Origin: Omnitrophica bacterium RBG_13_46_9
GTDB taxonomy: Bacteria > Omnitrophota > Gorgyraeia > JABMRN01 > RBG-13-46-9
DNA: 5,456 bases
Reading direction: 5' to 3'
NCBI GenBank assembly: GCA_001804045.1
Contig: MHFD01000079.1
Span: 21,908 to 27,363 of the forward strand
Shown: positions 1 to 5,456 of the stretch, in pieces
How positions within the stretch are numbered: position 1 is the stretch's first letter
Layout of the letters: each line of letters opens with the position of its first letter
Notes under the pieces: model-generated
The model's database searches: none
Told to the model about the DNA's origin: nothing
Seen by the model: the letters and a program-made list of their open reading frames with translations, nothing else
Program-made: the position numbers and the translations under genes

Positions 1-1039
1 TTGTCTTTTGGGTCTCTCCTATGTTGCCTACCATAAAAAATGCTTTCGTGGCCATCTTATTCTCTTTTGTCCACCTGAAGGCGTCTTTAATCTGTTCAAC
101 GGTTATCTGTTTGTTTATGTTTTTCAATATAGTGGGGCTCCCTGTCTCTATGCCGTATCCTATATGCACACAATTTGCCTTGGACATTATTTTGCACAAA
201 TCGCTTGTAACTTTGTCCACGCGGGTATTGCATCTCCAGGGAACGGTCAATTTCCTTGATAGTCTGTCCTTACATATTTCTTTAGCCCTCTCCAAATCCA
301 TCGTAAAAGAATCATCTTCGTATACTATGTAACGGACGCCTTTCTCATTTTCCAGATACTCCATCTCATCCACCACGTTTTTGGGGGAACGCCCGCGCCA
401 CCTACCCCAATACCGTGTCGTCGAGCAATAGTTACAGGCATAACCGCATCCCCTTGAAGATATGCAAAGGGCCGCCTTTACGCCAAAACAGTCCTCGTGG
501 TTAAATTCTATATACTCGGGGAAAGGGAGTATGTCGAGATTTTCTATTGATTTCCGTCTTTCGGTCGAAAATACGGTTCCGCCCTCCCTCCCCATTATCC
601 CTTTGACGTCTCTTGCCGACCTTTTCCCGATTATGCGTTCTGCCAATTCACAAAAAGTCATTTCCCCCTCGCCCAATACTATATAGTCAATGAAGGGGGA
701 CTTTTCCACAATCTCATTCGCCATCAGCGTAGCGTGCACGCCCCCATAGACTATCTTCGCGTCCGGCAAAATGTCTTTCGCGATACGCCCCATGCGAAAA
801 GCGTTTTCCCTGTAAAGCGTCAGGCAGCTTATGCCCACTATATCGGGTTTTTCTCGCCGAAAAAATTCCGTTATGTCCTTATCCGATGATTTGAACGCGT
901 CAAATATGTATACCTCATCTATTCCCTGCTTCTCTAAATAGGCCTTAAGGTAGCCGAGGCCGACTACAGGCTGGTGATAAATATTGGTCTCCAGTCTTGG
1001 CGATAAAAGTGATATTTTATTCTTTTTTTTCATTCCCAT
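1..1039 (-). CDS. B12-binding-type radical SAM protein (second copy, C-terminus cut by window edge)
   Basis: The reading frame stays open from 1039 to the left edge, giving 346 codons and no stop, so the gene is partial at its C-terminus. An N-terminal Rossmann-like cobalamin-binding-type domain spans about residues 8-140 (ISLLSP strand, PVVGLGYLKAYL helix, PDIVGIS, VYGGVHATL, IVLGEGE). A linker NLDILPFPE follows at 168-175. The radical SAM core starts with SSRGCGYACNYC, where C198, C202 and C205 would bind the 4Fe-4S cluster and S-adenosylmethionine. Core landmarks are YEDDSF (240-245), GYGIETGS (294-301) and FFMVGN (334-339). The family uses SAM radical chemistry, often with cobalamin, for methylation or ring and C-C chemistry; the substrate is unknown. 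It is a diverged paralogue of the gene just upstream, 67 bases away. ATG 1039 is the first start after an in-frame stop at 1105-1103, but ATG 1033 (MKKKNK) is nearly as good and both Shine-Dalgarno sequences are weak. A run of 8 A follows ATG 1033. Confidence 0.9.
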   Translation of the reverse strand, partial: MGMKKKNKISLLSPRLETNIYHQPVVGLGYLKAYLEKQGIDEVYIFDAFKSSDKDITEFFRREKPDIVGISCLTLYRENAFRMGRIAKDILPDAKIVYGGVHATLMANEIVEKSPFIDYIVLGEGEMTFCELAERIIGKRSARDVKGIMGREGGTVFSTERRKSIENLDILPFPEYIEFNHEDCFGVKAALCISSRGCGYACNYCSTTRYWGRWRGRSPKNVVDEMEYLENEKGVRYIVYEDDSFTMDLERAKEICKDRLSRKLTVPWRCNTRVDKVTSDLCKIMSKANCVHIGYGIETGSPTILKNINKQITVEQIKDAFRWTKENKMATKAFFMVGNIGETQKT

Positions 1040-1106
1040 GAAACTCTGCTTTTTAAGGAATGCATGTCTTTGTCCCGGTATCTTTGCTACAATCTTGCGG
1101 TTTTAC

Positions 1107-2492
1107 TTATTTGGTATATGTCTTAAAAAACTTAACTGCATTCTTGAGCAAATTGGCGAATTCCCGCGGGGACCGTATCGCCGTCAGGTATTTGAGCAAA
1201 TGGCCGGGCCTATAATAGAACCTCCTATACGCCTCTCTTATTTTTTCATCAATCCTTTCAGAAGATAAATTCTTGTGCGTAAATATCGGCCGGGATTTAA
1301 GAAAAGAGTCGTAATCATCCCAATTGTCACTAAGTATCCTCTTTTCGCTCTTTAGCTGGCTATACATCGCCGAGCCGGGATATGGAGTTGCCCTAGTAAA
1401 TTGCGCGTAGTCAGTATCGAGCTCTATGGCAAAGTTTATTGTCTGGTCAATCGTCTCTTCGGTCTCGTCCAAGTTCCCTATCATAAAATAGCCCGCGGAT
1501 TCCATCCCGGTCTCCTTAACATAACAAACTGCCCTTCGCGCCTGCTCCAACGTGATACCTTTCTTTATCGAATTTAATATCATCTGGTTACCCGATTCAA
1601 GTCCCAGGCCTACCCGGTAGCAACCCGCCATCTTAAGCTTCCGGAGAAGCTCCTTAGACGCGGTCGGAACCCTTATGCCTGCCGGAAGAGTCCACGGAAG
1701 CCCGATCTTTCGCGAGACAATAAGGTCGCATACCTCCATAGCCCTTTTCGGCTTTGACGTAAAGCTGTCGTCTATGATAGCAAATTCTTCTGTTTTAAAT
1801 TTCGTTTTTATGTATTCTATCTCCGCCACTATGCTCTCGGGGCTTCTTACCCTGAATAGATCTCCGAAAATCCCTTTATAACAGAACGTGCATTGCGCCG
1901 GGCACCCCCTTGAAGAGACTATAGGCAGACTAAAGCCTTTTCTTCTGAAATCGCTCTTATATCCCCTTATCGAAAATAAACCCCATTCGGGAAAAGGAAG
2001 ATTATCCAGATTTTCGATTAGCGCTCGGTCCGGATTATGCACAATGCGCTCCCCTATCTTATACGATATCCCATGTATCGCATCCAGCGGCAACCCCTGC
2101 CTGAAATGATCGAGGATTTCTGACAAGGTTTCCTCCCCTTCGCCTCGTATAACGTAATCGGCGCCCCTGGCGAGAAACTCTTCGGGGAATAGGGTAGGGT
2201 GCGGCCCTCCCACCATTATTGTTACATCTCGTAAACTTTTTTTTGCGCCTTCGATTATCTTTAAAGAGTTATTCACCGTAGGCGTTGATATCGAAATACC
2301 TATTATGTCGGGCGATATACTAATGACTTGGTCGACCGTATCCTTGACGTCCAGCCCTTGCGCGTCGGAGGAAATAACGGAAACATCGATCTTTTTCTTT
2401 AGTAACACCGCTGCGAGATACGCCAGCCCGACCGGCGGTGAAGTACTCGTGGTGATCGTAGGTATGGGAGGGTAAATCAGGGCTATTTTCAC
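1107..2492 (-). CDS. B12-binding-type radical SAM protein (complete)
   Basis: This 461-residue protein has the usual length for cobalamin-binding-domain radical SAM enzymes (class B methyltransferase/BchE-like group). The N-terminal domain, about 1-140, has the ALIYPP strand, PPVGLAYLAAVL, PDIIGISIST, MVGGPHPTLFPEE and VIRGEGEE. The linker NLDNLPFPEW (161-170) leads into the radical SAM barrel with SSRGCPAQCTFC, where C197, C201 and C204 are the cluster ligands. Later core motifs are IIDDSFT (239-245), GLGLESG (295-301) and FMIGNLDETEET (336-347). The C-terminal tail, about 415-461, with AYRRFYYRPG and basic helices, is typical of the group and may touch membrane or lipid substrates. The chemistry is probably methylation or C-C bond modification of a lipid or sugar; this is inferred and no substrate is visible. 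The start is a GTG that overlaps the previous gene's stop as GTGA, with AAAGGA about 10 bases upstream. A GTG start plus the overlap implies translation coupled to the CDP-alcohol phosphatidyltransferase. Confidence 0.93.
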   Translation of the reverse strand: MKIALIYPPIPTITTSTSPPVGLAYLAAVLLKKKIDVSVISSDAQGLDVKDTVDQVISISPDIIGISISTPTVNNSLKIIEGAKKSLRDVTIMVGGPHPTLFPEEFLARGADYVIRGEGEETLSEILDHFRQGLPLDAIHGISYKIGERIVHNPDRALIENLDNLPFPEWGLFSIRGYKSDFRRKGFSLPIVSSRGCPAQCTFCYKGIFGDLFRVRSPESIVAEIEYIKTKFKTEEFAIIDDSFTSKPKRAMEVCDLIVSRKIGLPWTLPAGIRVPTASKELLRKLKMAGCYRVGLGLESGNQMILNSIKKGITLEQARRAVCYVKETGMESAGYFMIGNLDETEETIDQTINFAIELDTDYAQFTRATPYPGSAMYSQLKSEKRILSDNWDDYDSFLKSRPIFTHKNLSSERIDEKIREAYRRFYYRPGHLLKYLTAIRSPREFANLLKNAVKFFKTYTK

Positions 2493-3199
2493 GCCGTCAA
2501 ATTCCTTTCTTTTTTTCTTATCCTTAAAGCGCTATATGCCAAAAATACCAGGCATAAAAGAACGCCGTAACCCGCTATAAAGACCATATAGGCATATATA
2601 CGGTTAAATATCGCGAATACGACGAGAAACGTATACTTAAATAATCTTACGGAGAGAAACTCTTTGATAATGCGGAAAACGGCCCCGTCAGAAAATGTCT
2701 TGTGCACCTTCGTGTTTATCTCTTCGCTTGGAATCAACTTATATAGCTTATTCATCGTCCTGAAGATCATCCTGTCGGTAGATAATATGACAATACCGAG
2801 AAGCCACACAGAAAGAGACGGAACCTGTCTATAGAGGCCCGCGCATAACCCCACTACGACAAAAACCTCTCTAAACTCATCCATCATCGCGTCCAACCAA
2901 TCACCAAACATGCTGGCTTGATTTCTCATCCTGGCTAGGGTCCCATCCGTAAAATCAAGGATGAGGCTGAAAAATAGAACCCATGAGCCAAAGATGATAT
3001 TCATATTACGCCCTGTCGCGAACAATAGACTGGCAATAATGACAAAAATGAACCCGGCGACAGTTATCTGGTTGGGCGTGATCTTCAAAGTGACCAACCG
3101 TTTCGCCAGGCTTGTGCCAAGCCCCCTGTATAACCTGACAATATACTGTTCCATCACCTGTTCACTTTGTTTCAACCTATCTTTCCTAAATACCCCCAT
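2489..3199 (-). CDS. CDP-alcohol phosphatidyltransferase family membrane protein
   Basis: The 236-residue protein carries the complete family signature D-x2-D-G-x2-A-R-x8-G-x3-D-x3-D: D82, D85, G86, A89, R90, G99, D103 and D107. The four Asp bind the catalytic divalent metals. Ahead of it is the characteristic TPNQIT stretch (41-46) at the start of the first membrane helix. About six hydrophobic segments can be picked out (roughly 46-62, 69-83, 111-122, 130-141, 187-203, 205-222), with a basic C-terminal end (RIRKKER). Enzymes of this family move a phospho-alcohol or phosphatidyl group from a CDP-linked donor to an alcohol, making phospholipids or phospho-polyol (for example inositol phosphate) compounds in the inner membrane. 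The exact donor and acceptor cannot be read here; phosphatidylglycerophosphate, phosphatidylserine, phosphatidylinositol-phosphate and di-inositol-phosphate synthases are all possible. Its place between a glycosyltransferase pair and radical SAM genes suggests a specialised lipid rather than housekeeping phospholipid. The start is fixed by AAGGAG 6 bases upstream, and the stop overlaps the next gene. Confidence 0.93.
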   Translation of the reverse strand: MGVFRKDRLKQSEQVMEQYIVRLYRGLGTSLAKRLVTLKITPNQITVAGFIFVIIASLLFATGRNMNIIFGSWVLFFSLILDFTDGTLARMRNQASMFGDWLDAMMDEFREVFVVVGLCAGLYRQVPSLSVWLLGIVILSTDRMIFRTMNKLYKLIPSEEINTKVHKTFSDGAVFRIIKEFLSVRLFKYTFLVVFAIFNRIYAYMVFIAGYGVLLCLVFLAYSALRIRKKERNLTA

Positions 3200-3205
3200 T
3201 GCTTG

Positions 3206-3211
3206 CTCCTT
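3206..3211 (-). promoter_or_regulatory. Shine-Dalgarno site of the CDP-alcohol phosphatidyltransferase gene
   Basis: AAGGAG on the minus strand lies 6 bases before ATG 3199. It is the strongest ribosome binding site in the window and decides that start. It sits in a 62-base gap (3200-3261), and the stop codon of an 11-codon mini-ORF (3245-3210) overlaps it. I see no terminator hairpin in this gap and only a poor promoter match. Confidence 0.75.
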
Positions 3212-3261
3212 ATAATAAAACCCTCTTCGGCTCCTTCTCCAACATGATAGATCCTGAACAG

Positions 3262-3747
3262 TCAGACATTTTTCATAAAGTCTTTTATTAACACATCCAT
3301 AGCTTCTATGCCCTTGCTGCGCGGGAATTTCTTTGGATAAACCGTGTCAAGACTCTCGCGTATAGCGCTCTCCAGACCGGCAATGTCATAAACAACGCGT
3401 ATGCCTTCGATCCCACTCAGTTTCTCTCCCATCTGCATTTGGTGTTCATCGAATATCTCATTAAGCCGCCCTGAACGCGGCACGACAATGAACGGCTTAT
3501 TGAAAAGTCTTGAAAGAAGCGTCGTCCCGGCCCCCGCATGCCCGATAACCAAACGTGCGCTTTTATAATAATCTATAAAGGTCCTGTACGGCAGGTAATC
3601 GTAGCATCTGGCATGCATGGGTTTGTATGTGCTGCATCCTTTTTGTATAATAACCTCCTCTTCCAGCCCGGGCGCTATTCTATCTACCGCCTCGACAAGC
3701 CTATTAAAGCCGTAAAAGGGTCCGCCGCCTACGGTTACAAATATCAT
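3262..3747 (-). CDS. Alg13/PssE-like glycosyltransferase subunit (GT28 C-terminal, donor-binding half)
   Basis: This 161-residue protein matches the stand-alone C-terminal (nucleotide-sugar-binding) half of a GT-B glycosyltransferase, as in eukaryotic Alg13 and rhizobial PssE. Visible family features are the N-terminal strand MIFVTVGGGPF, EVIIQKG (31-37), the donor-loop sequence VIGHAGAGT (67-75), the IVVPRSG stretch (87-93) and DEHQMQ (100-105). In relatives these last segments contact the UDP-sugar. It should work as a soluble catalytic partner docked on the Alg14-like protein encoded immediately upstream, transferring a sugar to a lipid-linked acceptor at the cytoplasmic membrane face. The early motif here reads VGGG where many relatives have VGTH, a small departure near the inter-subunit or active-site region. 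ATG 3747 overlaps the upstream stop as ATGA, and GGGTGA 6 bases upstream supports the start. Known: the family and its two-part design. Inferred: which sugar and acceptor. PssE or EpsF naming would be over-specific. Confidence 0.9.
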   Translation of the reverse strand: MIFVTVGGGPFYGFNRLVEAVDRIAPGLEEEVIIQKGCSTYKPMHARCYDYLPYRTFIDYYKSARLVIGHAGAGTTLLSRLFNKPFIVVPRSGRLNEIFDEHQMQMGEKLSGIEGIRVVYDIAGLESAIRESLDTVYPKKFPRSKGIEAMDVLIKDFMKNV

Positions 3748-4211
3748 ATGAGATCACCCACATGCTTTGCCTTACCGCCGTACGCCCGCAGGAGGCTCTC
3801 CCACGGCACGATAAAAAGATCGGCGATAGGATATATCCATTTTCCGGTATTCGAAGGCTCGTAAAATTTGGCGATTGTCTCTATAAAAACAAGTTTTGCG
3901 CCAAAAAGATATTTTCCGATATAAAAAGCCGGGATGGCTATCTCCGAACCGGTAGAAAATAATATGTCCGGCTTCTCGCTGGCGAATACCAGAATGAATT
4001 TGAAACTGCCCAGAAGAAGCCGAAAGAAAAGACGAAACCGTGTCTTACCCATTCCTACAAAGTAACTCCGCTCAATCCTCTTATCCTCAAAATCTTTTAT
4101 ATGCGGGACATCATATGTAATTGAGAATACGGAATGTCCGCGAAAGGCATCTATTACATTGAGGGCCTCAATAAGATGCCCTCCCTCTGAGCTTATCATG
4201 CCGATTTTCAT
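3744..4211 (-). CDS. Alg14/PssD-like glycosyltransferase subunit (acceptor-side half)
   Basis: The 155-residue protein resembles the Alg14/PssD family, the N-terminal half of a split GT-B glycosyltransferase. It shows the N-terminal SSEGGH loop (7-12) and PDILFSTGSEIAIP (81-94), which is the STGxxxxxP-type signature. It also has FIETIAKFYEPSNTG (109-123), matching the ExxxR/KxxxPSxTG region of relatives, and the ending IADLFIVPWESL (129-140). Alg14-type proteins anchor their Alg13 partner at the membrane and bind the lipid acceptor. Eukaryotic Alg14 has an N-terminal transmembrane helix; this one does not. The best candidate for membrane contact is the hydrophobic/basic stretch at about 58-77. 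Length is normal for bacterial PssD-like proteins. It overlaps both neighbours by 4 bases (ATGA at each end), so its dose should be tied to the aminotransferase before it and the Alg13-like partner after it. Its own Shine-Dalgarno is weak (AAGG about 10 bases upstream), consistent with coupling. Confidence 0.9.
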   Translation of the reverse strand: MKIGMISSEGGHLIEALNVIDAFRGHSVFSITYDVPHIKDFEDKRIERSYFVGMGKTRFRLFFRLLLGSFKFILVFASEKPDILFSTGSEIAIPAFYIGKYLFGAKLVFIETIAKFYEPSNTGKWIYPIADLFIVPWESLLRAYGGKAKHVGDLI

Positions 4212-5338
4212 GATGAGTTCGCCTTATCTTTTTTGCAAAAAGTCCGTATTTCTTTTATGATCCATCTCGCGTCCGATTTTTTCAGATCCGGGAAAAGGGG
4301 CAATGTTAAAACCCTCTCCCATGTGCGTTCGGCCGCCGGAAGCACCCGCCTATACTTCTTATACAGATCGAAGAGGTGGTTCGGGTAATAATGCACGCCT
4401 GTCGAGATGCCTTTTGACTGCAAATACGCGTTCAGCTCATTCCTTTTTTCCAGCTTTATGGCGTAAATATGCCATGCGCTCTTTGCGTACGTTTTCTCAA
4501 CAGGCCTTTCTATGGATGGGACATTTGCTAAGCCTCTATTGTACATCTGGACGATAGAGCTCCTTTTTTGATTCAGCCCATCCAGTTTCCCGAGCTGGAC
4601 AATACCGATTGCCGCAGTAATATCATTCATGTGGTCCTTATATCCGATCTCTTCGACATCATACTGCCAATCATACTTCTTATGTTCTTTTTCCCTTTCC
4701 CATGTCCCCTTCGAGATCCCAAGCCATCGCAATTTCCTGAGCCTTAAATACACCTCTTTGTCATTTGTGGTGACCATGCCGCCGTCGCCTGTCGCCAGAT
4801 TCTTGACAGCGTGAAAGCTGAAACAACCCGCATCTCCGATGGAACCGACTTTTCTGCCCTTATATTCTCCGCCGCATGCGTGCGCGCAATCTTCGATAAT
4901 CTTCAATCCGTACTTTTTCGCTAGTTCCATGATCCTGTCCATGTCACAGGCATGGCCTCCGTAATGCACAGGGAGGATCGCCCGCGTATTTTTCGTAATC
5001 AAACCCTCGATCTCGTCCACATTCATATTCAGCGTATCTTCGTATATATCGCAGAAAACCGGTCGCGCGTCATTATAGAGTATCGCATGATTGGTCGAAA
5101 CAAATGTCATGGGAGTGGTTATGACTTCCCTCTTCTCGATACCCATCGCTTTCAAGGCAAGATGTAGCGCCGCCGTGCATGAGTTTAAAGCGACGGCGTA
5201 TTTTGTGCCGATGTAATCCGCGAATTTCCTCTCAAATTCCTCCGTTTTCGGCCCTAGCCCGGCCCATCCCGACAGAAGCACTTTTTTAACCGCTTCGGTC
5301 TCTTCTTTCCCGTATGACGGCCTGAATACAGGTATCAT
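4208..5338 (-). CDS. DegT/DnrJ/EryC1/StrS-family sugar aminotransferase
   Basis: This 376-residue, full-length fold-type I PLP enzyme of the sugar aminotransferase family would transfer an amino group, usually from glutamate, to a keto group on a nucleotide-linked sugar in the cytoplasm. Evidence includes the opening IPVFRPSYG and LLSGWAGLGPKTEEFE (21-36, the usual SGW.. .GP..xxFE signature). ALNSCTAALHLAL (50-62) forms the PLP phosphate pocket, and IIEDCAHACGG (147-157) supplies D150 to pair with the pyridine nitrogen. SFHAVKNLATGDGGM (174-188) carries the Schiff-base lysine K179. GYKDHMNDITAAIG (232-245) and the WHIYAIKL/GVHYYPNHL segments complete the C-terminal domain. Which sugar it aminates (4-keto or 3-keto, UDP, GDP or dTDP) is not visible, and no partner dehydratase or epimerase is in the window. 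It is the first gene of the visible block and its stop overlaps the Alg14-like start. AGGGAG, 7 bases upstream, fixes ATG 5338. A similar enzyme that dehydrates rather than aminates is possible but unlikely, because K179 is present. Confidence 0.95.
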   Translation of the reverse strand: MIPVFRPSYGKEETEAVKKVLLSGWAGLGPKTEEFERKFADYIGTKYAVALNSCTAALHLALKAMGIEKREVITTPMTFVSTNHAILYNDARPVFCDIYEDTLNMNVDEIEGLITKNTRAILPVHYGGHACDMDRIMELAKKYGLKIIEDCAHACGGEYKGRKVGSIGDAGCFSFHAVKNLATGDGGMVTTNDKEVYLRLRKLRWLGISKGTWEREKEHKKYDWQYDVEEIGYKDHMNDITAAIGIVQLGKLDGLNQKRSSIVQMYNRGLANVPSIERPVEKTYAKSAWHIYAIKLEKRNELNAYLQSKGISTGVHYYPNHLFDLYKKYRRVLPAAERTWERVLTLPLFPDLKKSDARWIIKEIRTFCKKDKANSS

Positions 5339-5345
5339 GGTTTTA

Positions 5346-5351
5346 CTCCCT
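5346..5351 (-). promoter_or_regulatory. Shine-Dalgarno site of the sugar aminotransferase gene
   Basis: AGGGAG on the minus strand is spaced 7 bases from ATG 5338. It supports this ATG as the true start. No clear -35/-10 pair is visible between it and the repeat element at 5379. Confidence 0.7.
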
Positions 5352-5378
5352 ACTTTTTAGCAAACTCAACAAAGTCCC

Positions 5379-5456
5379 AGCGATTAGCGTCTGGCGTCTA
5401 GCGTCTAGAAAATAAAGGTAATGTTTTGTCTGCCTAGACGCTAATCGCTAGACGCT
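5379..5456. repeat. Heptamer repeat in two inverted arms, running off the window
   Basis: The left arm is four 7-base units: agcgatt (5379), agcgtct (5386), ggcgtct (5393) and agcgtct (5400), then ag. The right arm is their complement: ct, then agacgct (5436), aatcgct (5443) and agacgct (5450) to the last base. Between them is an AT-rich 25-base loop (5409-5433). Folded together, 9 inner base pairs (5400-5408 with 5434-5442) and an outer 7 (5386-5392 with 5450-5456) are perfect. The middle unit pairs only partly. It contains four CTAG tetramers. It is an intergenic repeat or hairpin of unknown role just upstream of the operon. It lacks the T-run of an intrinsic terminator in the visible part, and the units are far too short for CRISPR. 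Confidence 0.85.

Noticed and set aside
8..686. Plus-strand open frames at 8-259, 21-332 and 462-686
   Set aside because: They lie opposite the partial radical SAM gene, whose minus-strand frame is open to the window edge and carries family motifs. Their own translations show no domain pattern.
1040..1105. N-terminal extension of the second radical SAM gene upstream of ATG 1039
   Set aside because: The frame is open back to a stop at 1105-1103, but it contains no ATG, GTG or TTG. The first strand of the domain (ISLLSP) already follows ATG 1033/1039, so nothing is missing.
3210..3243. Possible sigma-70-like promoter (TTGGAG ... TATTAT) in the gap before the phosphatidyltransferase
   Set aside because: The -35 matches only three of six consensus bases, the spacer is long (19), and the -10 abuts the ribosome site, leaving almost no leader.
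984..5167. Other plus-strand open frames (for example 984-1268, 1888-2109, 2961-3215, 3538-3864, 4303-4557, 4952-5167)
   Set aside because: All are antisense to well-supported minus-strand genes and have no recognisable motifs or good ribosome sites, so they are shadows.
5379..5456. CRISPR array or intrinsic terminator at the right edge
   Set aside because: The units are 7 bases with no spacers, so it is not CRISPR. The visible hairpin has a 25-base loop and no T-run after the arm, so a terminator cannot be claimed.

Overview
The window is one block of co-directional genes, all on the minus strand. It reads from the right edge to the left edge and is cut at the left edge. In transcription order it holds a DegT/DnrJ/EryC1/StrS-type sugar aminotransferase (5338-4208), an Alg14/PssD-like glycosyltransferase subunit (4211-3744), an Alg13/PssE-like glycosyltransferase subunit (3747-3262), a CDP-alcohol phosphatidyltransferase (3199-2489), a cobalamin-binding-type radical SAM enzyme (2492-1107), and a second, diverged radical SAM enzyme of the same type (1039 to the left edge, partial). 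Three of the five junctions are 4-base stop/start overlaps (ATGA, ATGA, GTGA). The other two are gaps of only 62 and 67 bases. No terminator or convincing internal promoter is visible, so this looks like one operon that continues past the left edge.

The first three genes fit the making and transfer of a (probably amino-)sugar. The aminotransferase is of the kind that acts on nucleotide-linked keto-sugars. The next two genes are the acceptor-side and donor-side halves of a split GT-B glycosyltransferase. The membrane CDP-alcohol phosphatidyltransferase would make or extend a phosphodiester-linked lipid or polyol. The two radical SAM enzymes have the N-terminal Rossmann-like (B12-type) domain plus CxxxCxxC architecture used for methylation or C-C chemistry on unactivated carbons. 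The simplest joint reading is a surface glycolipid or polysaccharide pathway with radical-based tailoring. That is inference: no substrate can be read from the sequence, and no sugar dehydratase, epimerase, flippase or polymerase lies in the window.

Upstream of the aminotransferase, at the right edge, is an intergenic element of 7-base units (agcgtct/agcgatt). The units are arranged as two inverted arms around an AT-rich 25-base loop and continue out of the window. Elsewhere no stretch over about 120 bases lacks a gene.

The organism is a bacterium, probably an uncultured one. The composition is moderate in GC, with heavy use of ATA (Ile) and AGG/AGA (Arg) codons, several B12/radical SAM genes in a surface-glycan context, and tandem-heptamer intergenic DNA. 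This mix reminds me of Candidatus Omnitrophota and neighbouring candidate phyla, but the assignment is a weak impression, not a result.
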